This document shows, one piece after another, positions 47,222 through 58,335 of a stretch of DNA of 64,000 nt. Under the pieces are notes generated by a model, which saw nothing but the letters and a program-made list of their open reading frames with translations, was not told the DNA's origin and made no database searches. This DNA comes from Dermatemys mawii. Taxonomy: Eukaryota; Chordata; Testudines; Dermatemydidae. The stretch covers positions 18,956,291 through 19,020,290 of the forward strand of contig ML677334.1 of assembly GCA_007922305.1 (NCBI GenBank). The letters are read 5' to 3'. Position 1 is the first letter of the stretch, and every line of letters begins with the position of its first letter. Made by a program: the position numbers and the translations under genes.

Positions 47222-47663
47222 CAGGGGTGAAACTGAAATTTGTCTCTTACCGGTACCGGGGGCAGCTTTCCCCCCAATCCCTGGAAGGGGCAGGGCCTCA
47301 GAGGGCAGGGGCAGGGCTGGGGATCAGCGTCTCCCTGCCAGCTCCCCCCTGTACTGCCCAGAGTTGCGTAGCTGCTCCTTTTGCCTCTCCACCACAGGTG
47401 GCCGTGGGGAAGGGGGTGGGTGCCAAAAGGGACAGGGATATTAAAGCGCTGCCGCGGCAGCACTTTAAAGGACCTTACTTAAAGTGCTGCCCTGGCAGCA
47501 CTTTAACATCTTTGCCCCTTTTGCGCCCCTCTCCTGTTGGCAGCCCTGCCAGTCGGGGCCTGGCAGGGCCGCCGCTGGAGGGACGCAAAAAGAGCAGCGA
47601 ATAGGGGCCGGTACAGGCAGCCACTTTTTACCGGTACACTGTACTGCCTTACTTTCATCCCCA
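47222..47663. mobile_element. hAT MITE with palindromic core inside LTR
   Basis: 442 bp with ends CAGGGGTGAAACTG and TGGGGATGAAAGTA (reverse complement). Flanks GATACTGG (47214-47221) and GATATCGG (47664-47671) match at 6 of 8. At 47441-47507 two adjacent palindromes built on AAAGTGCTGCC/GGCAGCACTTT occur. It splits a sequence contiguous in the LTR family. Confidence 0.75.
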
Positions 47664-47755
47664 GATATCGGTCTTCATCGTGTGCCTGTACTTTTCCACT
47701 GACTGTGCTGGGGTCTTTGCTTGGAACAATGAAGTTCTCTCCACGTGGAAGAAAC

Positions 47756-47764
47756 TATAAAAGG
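47756..47764 (+). promoter_or_regulatory. TATA box of LTR-like element
   Basis: TATAAAAGG preceded by GTGGAAGAAAC and followed by GGAAGTGACATCATC. Same arrangement as the minus-strand box at 6685-6693. Confidence 0.55.
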
Positions 47765-47819
47765 GGAAGTGACATCATCAACACCCCATAACTCAACACC
47801 TGGAAACATCCTACTTAGA

Positions 47820-47990
47820 GGGGAGGGATGGTTCAGTGGTTTCAGCATTAGCCTGCTAAACCCAGGGTTACAAGCTCAATCCTTGAGTGATTTAGGGATA
47901 TGGGGCAAAAATGGGATTGGCCCTGCTGTGAGCAGGGGGTTGGACTAGATGATCTCCTGAGGTCCCTTCCAACTCTGCAATTCTATGATC
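47820..47990 (+). mobile_element. tRNA-derived SINE with CR1-like tail, copy 2
   Basis: A-box region GGGATGGTTCAGTGGTTTCA, B box GGTTACAAGCTCAATCC, a core with GGGCAAAAATGGGATTGGCC, then the CR1-like tail GGACTAGATGATCTCCTGAG and TTCTATGATC end. Inserted in the LTR element. Same family as 46455-46638, opposite orientation. Confidence 0.88.
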
Positions 47991-49489
47991 TCAGGAACAA
48001 GGACTAGGGAGGTGGTCCCAGGATGAAGGGATTTCTAGCCTGCTTATGGAAGATTGGCTGACTGTACCATCAGGGTAACACACTGGTTGACTCAAAGCCT
48101 GTCTTGTGTATAGAGCTGATTGCAATTTTGTTTTATTTCTTAGGTAACCAACTTTGATCAGTGCACTATTATTTATAATCACTTAAAATCTCTGTGTCTC
48201 TAGTTAACAGAGGTGTTCTATACATTTTATCTAAAACAGAGTGATATTTGAAGTTCAAACAGCAATCTGCTCAGAAACAGGGGCTGGTGCATTGTCCTCT
48301 CCACACTGAGGGAGAGACAAACTGGGTAATAAACTTACAGTGATCAGGCTTCTGACAGGGCAAGACGGCACATCTCTGGGGTCCTAGGCTGGGGATCTGG
48401 GGGAGAACTGGCTAAAATCTCACTATTGCTGGTTCCTGGGTGGCTGGCAAAAGCATTCATGGACCTCAGGTGGGTGTGTCCATGCCTGTAAATGTTTATG
48501 TGGATGCAGGACTGGGAGAGGTGTGCAGCTTGTCACAGCATCACAGTGACAAAGGGCACCCAGGCTGGTGAGACAGTGGGCGCAGCAGTACCCCAATACC
48601 GGGGAAGTTCATCACACTCCTGCACAAGCAGATTGAGATCCACCCATGCTCAGATCTGGGGCAAGTATTCTTCCTTCCATAGTCACTACAGAGATAGGTT
48701 GCTCACAGCAAATCAATTTTAGCTCATCTTTCACTTTATCTAGCTTTATATTCCTTCACTTGGTTACTATAGGAAAACAAAAGTCTGACCAACATTGGTG
48801 TATCATCTTACTTCAGACTCGAAGAATACACAAAATAATGAGGAGAAAAAAATGTCATGCGTTTTCTCAAATATTCTTCAATTTCTTAGATATCTGGTGA
48901 ATTCACTGGAATGTTACAGGACTGTTCTTGTGGCCTAGTCTTAAATGACTTATTTTATCCTTTCAAGCCATGTATGCACCATTTATTGACAGAACAATAG
49001 ATGCCTGTCAACACCTGCCACCTTACAGAATGACTAGGGAGTATTATAGTCTGATTTAGAATATTCATCAGCTTTTGTACAGTACCCAAAACAGTTTTTC
49101 TGTAAACAAAACCTAGAGGCAAAACTAAAAACCACTAAATATCAGTATAGTAGGAGGCAGACCACACATCAAAAAATAGAGAAATAAAAATCAGTTCCTA
49201 GTGACTTTTGTTGCCAGTTGGTGACTATCCACTGGAAATTATTTAACTAATCAGCAGAGTCCACTGGTTACTAGCTGGACTTGTGCTATATCCATCCTGT
49301 ACATTTGAGTCGATGATGAGAGTCTGTATTTTTCATCAGCAGTCTGATATGAAATTCACTGATGTCAGTGGAAGATTCCAATGATCTCAATAGGTTTTGG
49401 TCAGGTCCTTAATGAGCCATTGCTGAAGAGGCAGCAGAGCATCCTCTCAGCATAACTCTGAATGGGGATTTCTAGGCACATGGGGCTAG

Positions 49490-50435
49490 CTTTACAAAAG
49501 AAGTTAGGTGCCTAATTTGCCACCTTAGAATCAGGCCCAACTGGGATTCACAAAATCTCTCCTCAGTTGCCCTTGAGTCCTGCAGGTGCCTAAACACACT
49601 CAACACCTTCACTTTTGCAGTAAAAGTTCCCTATGTTTCTGCCTCCGTGCATGTGCACTGTCCCCCACACCAGGCATCTGGGCCCCAGTGAGATACACAA
49701 GCCTGGGGAAAAACAGGTGTTCCTCCATCTAATGTGTATGCAGGGCCCAGTGTGGTGCTCACAGCTCACCTACAGCTTCATGTTCCCTCCTCCACCTGAG
49801 CAGGAGAAATGATTTGACAGGGATCTGCCACTTCTCAGGTGAGTGCTCTAATCACTGGGCTATAGGCTATCCTGAGGTGGGGCGCTCTCACGTTCCACTC
49901 TTTGAAGCTGTTCCACTGGCTTATTAAAAAAAAAATCTTTGGCCCAGGGGGACTGGATCCTGGGGCTCTCCTCTCCTGCATGCTCTACCCACCATGTTAC
50001 ACCATCATTCTCCTGCTTGCATTCATTCATTCTCTCTCTTTCCCACTTCCTCCACCCATAGGGTGACCAGATGTTCTGATTTTATAGGGACAGTCCAGAT
50101 TTTGAGGTCTTTTTCTTATATAGGCTCCTATTATCCCCCCACCCCCGTCCCGATTTTTCACACTTGCTGTCTGGTCACCCTATGCACCCAACCATTTTTT
50201 CCTTATGTAGCCACAGTGGAACAGCTTCAACAGGAGAGCGTGAATGGGCATCTCCCACTGGCTAGATTAGGTGAGAAGTTGCCTCATGTGCTGGCCCTTT
50301 TTGAATTCCATTCTGAGGTAACTATCTCCCCCCATTCACTGTATAGGGAACCTAGGCACCTAACTGAGGCTTTGTGAATCACGGTGCTTTTCCAGATGTC
50401 ATCACCACACCTAATTTCTTTGTGAATCCAGACCA
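49490..50435 (-). repeat. Dispersed repeat, same family as 2490-3000
   Basis: Its right part, in reverse complement, matches 2549-2605 (CACAAAGCCT.A.TTAG.. and TATACA.TGAA.GGGG). Left part: AAGTTAGGTGCCTAATTTGC, with ATTCACAAAATCTC. GTTCCACTCTTTGAAGCTG at 49893 and GGAACAGCTTCAACAG at 50218 are loosely inverted, so the unit may be a large fold-back. A TA-flanked MITE interrupts it at 50059. Boundaries approximate. Confidence 0.5.
50059..50182 (-). mobile_element. TA-flanked MITE, copy 6
   Basis: TAGGGTGACCAGATGTTCTG at the left, TGCTGTCTGGTCACCCTA at the right, TA on both sides. The best-preserved minus-oriented copy. Confidence 0.9.
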
Positions 50436-51419
50436 TGGGCAGTGGGTAAGTGATTCTGGGACCATCTGGCTAATAACACATGGATAGCAGGCTGCAACGC
50501 TGACCCCGGAAGGGGTTTTGCAGGCATTCTGTATAGTTCCTAGAGCATTCCTACCTTTTCATGTACCATTCCCATGCATAAAACCAGTTCACTTGGGTTT
50601 TACATGGGACCCTGACTTGGCCCTAAACCATTAAAGAGCTGAGCTCATATGACCAGTAGAAGTTGACCCTATTAGATTATGCAATTCTTGTCTTTAATAA
50701 ATACTTCCTAAAATCTTCAGTTTTTAATCAAATCACCCTACTATATGGCAAAGGATGATCAACAACATTTTGTGTGTCCACACATTCCCTAGCCTGATAA
50801 AATGTTCACTGTATATTAAGAATCGAAGTGGAGTCAGTACCCTCATAACATATATTCATTATACAGTTAACGAACACAATTCATTAGAACAGAAGCTATT
50901 TATGACCTCAACTGGATAACAATTTGATGGGGGCACTGCAGAATTTTAATTAGGAAAATAAGAAAGAAAAACTGATCGAGGGAGGGTCGGAGATCTGCCA
51001 GGCAGAATTGTTCCAAAGAATTTAAAACAAAAGATGTATTTGTTTTACTAAGTCTTTGTCCTCCTTCCCCATTAGCAATCGTGCAGAAAACAAAACATTG
51101 TTGGCTTTCTTTCACTACGATTAACCGTTTACAAGGAAGGCTCTCTCACCATTTATACTGTGTGCACCTGTAGGTAGAGAGAGACTGATAAAATAAAACT
51201 CTGTGGGTCCCCAGTTAATTTGTATCATTGTGTGCGAAAAGTAAGAGCAACTCCTCTGAAGGCAGTGGAGTTACGTCAGTTTAAACCTGTATAACTGAAA
51301 AGATAATTAGGCGCTATAATTATCAATAAAGTGGGATAACAAAAAAACAGTTAAATGTAATATATTTGATCAAATACAGAATGCCACACATCTCTACAAT
51401 CACTGACAGGGTTAAAGTA

Positions 51420-52375
51420 GAGATGAGCTGAAAGTGAACTACCAAACAGAACGCCACTAGCTGTCACCATCAACCCCGAACTAAAACCTCTCCAGCGCAT
51501 CAAAGTTCTGCAACCTATCCTGAAAGACAGTCCCTCATTCTCACAAATCTTCGGAGACAGGCCAGTCCTCGCTTACAGACAGCCGCCAAACCTGAAGCAA
51601 ATACTCACCAGCAACCACACACCACACAACAAAAACACTAACCCAGAAATTTGTCCTTGCAACAAAGTCTGATGCCAACACTGTCCACATATGTATTTAA
51701 GTGATACCATCAGAAGACCTAATCACATCACCCATGGCATCAGGGGCTCATTCACCTGCACATCTCCAATGTGATATATGCCATCATGTGCCAGCAATAC
51801 TCCTCTGCCATGTATATTGGCTAAACCAGACATTCTCTACGCAAAAGAGTAAATGGACACAAATCTGACATCAGGAATCATAACATTCAAAAACCAGTAG
51901 GAGAACACTTCAGTCTTTCTGGTCACTCAGTAACAGACTTAAAAGTGGCAATTCTTCAACAAAAAAACCTTCAAAATAGACTCAATGAGAAACTGCTGAA
52001 CTAGAATTAATTTGCAAACTAGATACCATTAACTTGGGCTTTAATAGAGACTGGGAGTGGCTGGGTCATTACACAAATTGAATCTATTTCCCCATATTAA
52101 GTATCCTCACACCTTCTTGTCAACTGTCTGAAATGGGCCATCTTGATTATCACTACAAACTTTTTTTCTCCTGCTGATAATAGCTCACCTTAATTAATTA
52201 ACCTCTTAGAGTTGGTATGGCAACATCCACCTTTTCATGTTCTCTTGTATGTATATATATCTTCCTACTCTATGTTCCATTCTAGATATCTAATCAAGTG
52301 GGCTGTAGCCCACAAAAGCTTATGCTTAAATACATTTGTTAGTCTCTAAGGTGCCACAAATACTCCTGTTCTTTT
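51420..52375 (+). mobile_element. Penelope-like element, 3' half
   Basis: It begins in the RT thumb-like region, passes through a zinc-binding Cys region and a GIY-YIG endonuclease relic, and ends in a conserved tail (CCCACAAAAGCTTATGCTTA, AATACATTTGTTAGTCTCTA, AGGTGCCACAAATACTCCTG). It is 5'-truncated and has several stops. A tail fragment of a sister family is at 43430-43535. Confidence 0.8.
51440..51990 (+). pseudogene. Penelope-like RT thumb and GIY-YIG endonuclease
   Basis: The upstream frame gives LKDSPSFSQIFGDRPVLAYR, then QPPNLKQILTS and CPCNKV. From 51771 it reads VIYAIMCQQYSSAMYIG, a stop, then TRHSLRKRVNGHKSDIRN and KPVGEHFSLSGHSVTDLKVA. In intact elements the GIY-YIG region reads VIY.I.C..C...YIG.T...L..R...H and later PV..HF...GH. 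The stop falls immediately after YIG. Confidence 0.82.
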
Positions 52376-54954
52376 TACCAAACTTTTGTATCTTAGAATT
52401 TCCATCTAAAAACACATTTATTTTTACAGGTATTTTAAAGATTGGGTGGGAATGGAGTGCGGGAGCATGTTGTTAATTCACTTGTCAAACTACTGTTTGT
52501 TTTAGTTGCCATAGCTACAACATTTCTTTACATGCTGCTTTGGGAAAAGAAGCAGTGGTGTAGTTACAATGGTGCAAGTGATGCAGTCATGTCAGAGTCC
52601 ACAAGGTTACAAAGGCCCAATGAGATGGAGTCATGCTTCGGCATGTCACTTGGCACATGGCATCTGAATGCCACTCATCCCTGCCAAATCTGAGTGGAAC
52701 TGAAACTGGTCCCACAGGGATCGCCACTTAGGATTGGCCCGGCCACGCCCACTCCATGATGGAGGAGTGGCTGGGCCAAACCAGAGTGGAACTGTGACTC
52801 CATGCACCAGGTTGTAATGCCACTTATCACTCAGATTTGGTCCATGCTGTGTGAAAGCAGGAACGAGCAGAGCCACTGGGCAGTTGGGTTCAGTAGAAGC
52901 CATCATAGCCAGGATGGGCATGGAGGGCTGGGCTGAAAGTGCTCCAGTGAGAGACCAGGAAGGACCTGGGATGGTGGCTGAAGGGCTAGGGGAAAGTTGT
53001 TTGTGGGGTGAGGAGTTGGAGCAGAATTGGGAAGGGGACCTATTCTTGCACCAGGGTTCTCTGGGGTCTTGTTACACCAGTGAAAAGGAGCAGAAATAAG
53101 TAGTTTGCATACCTCAACCTAACACCCACTGGCTAAATGTCTACTTGCTAACTGGCTTTTTAATATCCATAGTTCCAACTGACCCAATGGGCATTTCAAT
53201 GGTTTGACTCAACTCTCATCAAAATCCTACAAAACTCAGTATTTCTGATTATATAAGAAAACAACATCCTCTTGTCAGAAATTTGATTTATTATTCACTT
53301 ATATAATGCCAAAAGTGTTCCAGGCACTTCCTAGACTTGTAAGAAGAGATTCCAAGAGAGATTCCAAGGAAATTACAATATAAACAGACAATATAAGAAT
53401 GGGAAGATTATACAATTTTTTTCCCTTTTTTCCCTATTTACCATTATTTGTTGTTTCTAAAACATGCTTTTTTTGTTTTTAACCCTTGCTTTTTTTCTTT
53501 TAATATAACCCTTTTAAGCTTTAATACAAAATTAGTAACTAAAATCATACGAAGCTTTTGCATTATAAACAATGTATCATATAGGAAGGAACTGGAGATG
53601 TAGCAAGATGAATCTGTTTAATCTGAATATTTGTTGATCTGGGTCAGTAACTGGGTGGGTGTTTGTCAGTGGCCAGCAGGTGGTAATGGCAGCAAATGGC
53701 TTATAATGGACATGGATTATTTTTAATTTTGGTAAACATATCCAAATGGATGTGATTTAAATTCATATATGGCATGGCTATATATTTATTAAAGAGATTT
53801 TAAAACTAGTCTCATAACATTGTTTACAATAAAACATCTCACTATTATTACATAGTACTTTTAAGTAATATTTGAAACCAGGTTACTGTATCTTAAAGAA
53901 AAAGAAAAAGTATTTTAACTTTTACCATGCAAACATAACTGACATTGCTTATATATTAGATGCAAAATGTGTATTTTTTCATAAGAGTAGGTCAAAAATA
54001 TCAGCACCGTTTAATACTGATTCTCTTAAACTTACTGTAAGTGAAGCCAGTTTTACCAGAATAGACCAAGTTATTTTATTGTCAAATAACATTTTTAAAC
54101 ACAAAGAAAACAACAGAAAAAGTACAGTTACTAAATATGAGAGACCGTACAAGGGGAATTTCCAGAAGTCACTGATATTAGCAATTCACCTCTACATTCC
54201 CTTCCCTTCTAGTTTCAAGATGGGATGATTATAAAAAGGCTGATTTGTCAGAAAAATGAAACTGAGCAAATTTGCAAACTGACACCAACCAACCTGGGGA
54301 ATTCCCATGCCTGCACGTCTGACATGCATCCAAAGAAGCAACAAACCCGAGACAGAATTATTTTATTTTGTTAAGCATAATTCTTTCTTCCATTCCCTAT
54401 TTCTAAACCTCAGTAGTAATGATGATTAAAGTTTTGTTTGGCCCAAACTATAATAGTCCTGTTTAGAGTAAAAAACAGTTTTATTTAGCCTTGCCTTGCC
54501 CCTTATGTAGCCATTTACACCTGTTCAAGGTGAGTGCAACCACCACCTGCTCAGAATGGTAGCTTTTTGTACACCCACTTTGCACCAGTGACAATTTCTA
54601 TGCCTATGTTTAAAGCAGGGGGGATTCATGCCCTGGGTATTAATTTTTAATGGTTCAACAAATGAGAACTTTTTATGAAGCTACATTGCGTAATTTCCTT
54701 TAACTTTTTTTCCGTTTGTTTTTGGCTTAACTGATAGGGGATGAGGAGGAAATGTCTGCCTAGAACAGTCACCTCCTCATTATCATTAGAGGGCTGTCTC
54801 TGGTGAAACTCACTGTTTTATGGACACATAATATGAGATATCCTATTAATTATGCTAGTGTTATCTGTATCAGTGTTGTTATCACAGTAGAATATAACTA
54901 AGTTCATATGTTCAAGTCTTCTGCATGGTCTTTTATGCAACCACAATTGTACAA

Positions 54955-55046
54955 ATCTGACACCAGACTATGCTCAGTTACAGTACAGTAAATCTGATGT
55001 AACCCCACTGAAGTTAACAGAATTACTATGGATATAAGCAGGTGTA
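54955..55046. repeat. Short palindromic MITE relic
   Basis: The right half (ATAAGCAGGTGTAACAGAGC) roughly mirrors the left (TGCTCAGTTACAGTACAGTA) around CCACTGAAGTTAACAG. This is the common reptilian GTTACACC..ACTCCACTGAAGTCAATGG fold-back type. Similar relics lie near 51250 and 59335. Confidence 0.45.
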
Positions 55047-56564
55047 ACAGAGCAAACTAGCTTTCAGATGGGGGAAGTTGAGGTTAAAGAGTAATACATA
55101 CTTATCTTCTTATATTGTTCTTGGAGACTATTTTTGGCACTCAGGCAGGATTCACAGAAACTCATAATACCTACTTTGGTCAATTTCACATAATTCTTAG
55201 TTTTCAGTATTCCAGAGGTGTGCAACAGGCTTTAAAGAAATGAGGACACACTACTGTCTCACCACATGCTTATGTAAATAGAACTACAGCAGTCCTACTA
55301 TCTGATTGGGGGGTGTATGTTAAAATAGTTGAGAACTGTGTCTTAAAACAATATTTGCGACTATTCAATGGGATTGGGTCCAAATATTGTATTCTAAAAC
55401 GAACTCAAAGTCTTCTGATGATCATAACAATGTGGTTTTAAAAGTATCACTTTAAAAGGTCAGCTATACCACCCTTCTAAGAGCACAAAGTATAGCGGAT
55501 ATATTGAGTCACACATATTGTTCATTGTTCATTTGCATTTGGTGAAATCCCTGAGTTGGACCCAATTTAGTAAGCAAGCACAGCCTTGGACTCCCTTGGC
55601 AATACTTACCTTGTAAATATAGCCACTGTGTTTCTCTAAAGCAAAATATTCCATCCTGCACTGCTAAATCACTCATGGTTCCTTTGATCTATCGTTCTTA
55701 TTGTTCAAAACATGTGGGTTATGTCACATTGATGGAGAGAGAAAGAGGGATTATGGGTATTTTGAGATTCACATCTTGGACACATTTTCTGCTTATTCTA
55801 AACAAAGTCATCAACTATATCAATATGCAGATAACCACTAGAACATGACAAGATGTTAATCTGACCTAATATTGCATGGGTGAAAACCTACTATATCCAT
55901 TGAGCTTGATTCTGCAATCACTTACCACTGAGCTTAGTGCTAATGATCATGGATAAGCCTACTGAAGTCAAGAAAACTATCTGTGCGGCAGCATGTATAG
56001 CAAGCGTTAGCAAAATTGGGCCCCATGTTTTTGTCCTTGTTTTTGCATATTTCCTCTGATGTGGACTGTTGTGCTTTCCAGTTGTCATGTGGGCAACATG
56101 TGCAACCTGTACATTGCACAAGTTGCCCTCCCGCTTCCGGGAGCTGCGCTTAAAGTGTAAGCAAATTATGTGGGTATTTTCTAAGACTTCTATGTTGTAT
56201 GAGCAATGTTAAAAAAAAATATGACTCATTCTCAGCTCTGCTAGTGTTGTAGTTGGTACGTACCAGTGCAGAAAGATCAAAACTCTAAATCTGTAAATAT
56301 AAACAGTTCCCACAGCACCGATTTTCCTGCCCTAATATTGTTGGTTAAATCTGACTTCACAATAAGAGGAGGAGGATATAGATTAGGGAATGTAGATGGC
56401 CAGTTCTGGAGAATGTGTGTTAAGGGAGTGGGGGGACACCAAGAAAATCATCCAAGAATAGAGAAATAAAGGAGGACGCAAAGAAGCGCTGACAAACTTT
56501 AATATTAGTAATACGGATATAACACATTTGAAACCATTGAATGAAGACCACAGAAAAACAATGT

Positions 56565-56645
56565 AATGTTGGCCAGCTCCAAAGCCCATTGAAGTCAATG
56601 GAAGACTCCCATTAATTTCAATGCACTCTGGATCAGGCTCTGATT
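56565..56645. repeat. Short palindromic MITE
   Basis: AAAGCCCATTGAAGTCAATG and CATTAATTTCAATGCACTCT are the two halves of a fold-back; the right end reads GGATCAGGCTCTGA. Confidence 0.5.
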
Positions 56646-56814
56646 GAGGATTAGTAAGAAACAAAAACCGACTAGCTTACAACTAAATGCCCTTGCTGCA
56701 TTGAGAAGCATTTGAACAGAATAGCGCGAAAGCACTTAGTCACCGAAGGAATGGCATAAGAAAGAAACCCCTCCAATGTGGGTCTTAACTGTGTCCTTAC
56801 AAATAATTTCCTAG

Positions 56815-57060
56815 CATCTTTTCATCTAGGAATACTAATATGCTTGGTAAAGATGAATTATTTAGTCTTCATAGCATCCCAGGCAGGTATGGGAAGTAGT
56901 ATTTACTCACTTTATTAACAGGGAGACAATGGCCCAAAGAGGTTGGTTAAGTGACTTGCCCAAGATCACCCAGTAATCCAGTGGCAAAATTTGAAATAGA
57001 ACCCTGCAGCCCTGACTCTCAGCCTCCTGTTTTAGCCAGCAGACAACATTACCATTTTGT
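56815..57060 (+). repeat. MIR-like SINE
   Basis: GGCCCAAAGAGGTTGGTTAA, GTGACTTGCCCAAGATCACC and CAGTGGCAAAATTTGAAATA follow the MIR core order closely, then CCTGACTCTCAGCCTCCTGT. An old amniote CORE-SINE, better preserved than the copy at 28436. Confidence 0.8.
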
Positions 57061-57112
57061 GATCATTACCATTTCCCTAGTTTTGATGGCTTGTGCCTGC
57101 CCAAGCACCTAA

Positions 57113-57392
57113 AGGCTTGTCTAAACTACCACTTATTTCGGTCTAACTTCTGTTGCTCAGGGGCGTGAACAATCCACACCTCTGAGCGACCTAAGTGCCA
57201 GGATAGACAGCGCTGTCAGTGGGAGAGCTTCTCCCACTGACATAGCTACTGCTTCTCGCAGAAGTAGAGTAATTAAGTCGACAGGAGAGCTCTCTCCTGT
57301 CAGTTTAGAGCATCCTCACCAGATGGGCTATTGCAGCACTGCTGCACCAATGCGGCTGCACCGCTGTAGCAGTTCTAGTGTAGATTAGCCCT
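57113..57392 (+). mobile_element. Harbinger-like MITE
   Basis: Inverted ends GGCTTGTCTAAACTA and GGCTAATCTACACTA (reverse complement of the right end). Internal inverted blocks TCAGTGGGAGAGCTTCTCCC and ACAGGAGAGCTCTCTCCTGT are palindromic. Flanks TAA/TTA fit a Harbinger-type 3-bp site but are not identical. Confidence 0.65.
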
Positions 57393-58264
57393 TAGTGTGG
57401 CCAGTCCTCATGCCTTGCTTTTTACCCCCTCTCAGCTGACACATTGCGATTGTCTCAAGTTTTGTTTTGATATGGTTACATTCATGAGAAAATAAAGAGA
57501 CGAAATGGGGAAAAAAACCAAACCAAAACATCAAATTTCCACTTAATTTGGAAGCATTAAAGGTACGTGAGGTTAATGCCCTCTTTTTAGAGACCTATCG
57601 TGTCCCGTCCCCTGTCACCTGGTCAGGGTTGCTAATCCGACATCTTTCGTGAGCATTGAATTAAAAGAGCCAACAACAATAAAAATCAGTTAAGCTAGAA
57701 ACAAATACCATTTAACCTCCTGCAAGGCTTACAGATGTCACGTAAGCAAGTAACAAACAATATTTATATTCACAATTGTTTGCTACTTATATAGCACACT
57801 GTTAAAAAAGGGGAAACCCACCCAGCAGGAATGAGGATGGGACAAGATTATATTGGACCCACATGCATTTTAGCTACTTAAAATGCTATACTATGTTGAG
57901 GAGAGGAAGTATCATTGTTAACAATATTAGAGCCACTCAGCTGGACTCAATTAAAAAAAAAAGTCTGCCCAACATTTTACATTGTGGAAGGCTGTGTAAC
58001 TTGCTCCAGAAGTTTTAATTGAATCCAGCCCTTAAACACAAAAAAGAATTCTTTCAGACTAGTTCATGATATAAAGCAGGATAAAAACAACATACTGATT
58101 CTCCAAAATAAGGCTTTTGCTGTATAGCACAAGCTTAACCTGCGCTCAGGTCTTCTCTGATCAATGTTTATTACATAGTAGTGTTTACAAAGATTAAATA
58201 GTTCCAATCAGCACATTCTGTTCAATGTATAAGTAAGTGTGTCCTAATTTTGGCTTGATTCAAA

Positions 58265-58335
58265 ACAATGCCCCTGATTCTGATTTCACAACACTGTAAA
58301 TCAGAAGTAATTCCACTAAAATCTATGGTCTTAAT
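58265..58335. repeat. Short palindromic MITE relic
   Basis: CCCCTGATTCTGATTTCACA, then CAGAAGTAATTCCACT: half of a fold-back unit of the GTAAATC.GGAGTAACTCC type. Confidence 0.4.

Larger units (their letters stand above)
46801..48616 (+). mobile_element. LTR-like element split by a hAT MITE and a SINE
   Basis: The stretch from about 46880 (GTATGTCATGTAAGGTATCA) through TATAAAAGG at 47756 is related to the minus-strand element at 5965-7184. Shared phrases include CAGTCTAGCCAGCACATTGT and GGAACAATGAAGTTC. It ends near TTCATCACA, with an AATAAA at 48329-48334. Removing the MITE (47222-47663) and the SINE (47820-47990) leaves about 1.2 kb. No target duplication was found, so the outer limits are tentative. 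Confidence 0.55.

Noticed and set aside
47185..47791. Several overlapping ORFs near the LTR
   Set aside because: They are frames of the GC-rich hAT MITE at 47222-47663.
49840..49875. tRNA-like motif GTGCTCTAATCACTGGGCTAT
   Set aside because: No matching B box at the right distance and no cloverleaf; it belongs to the dispersed repeat at 49490-50435.
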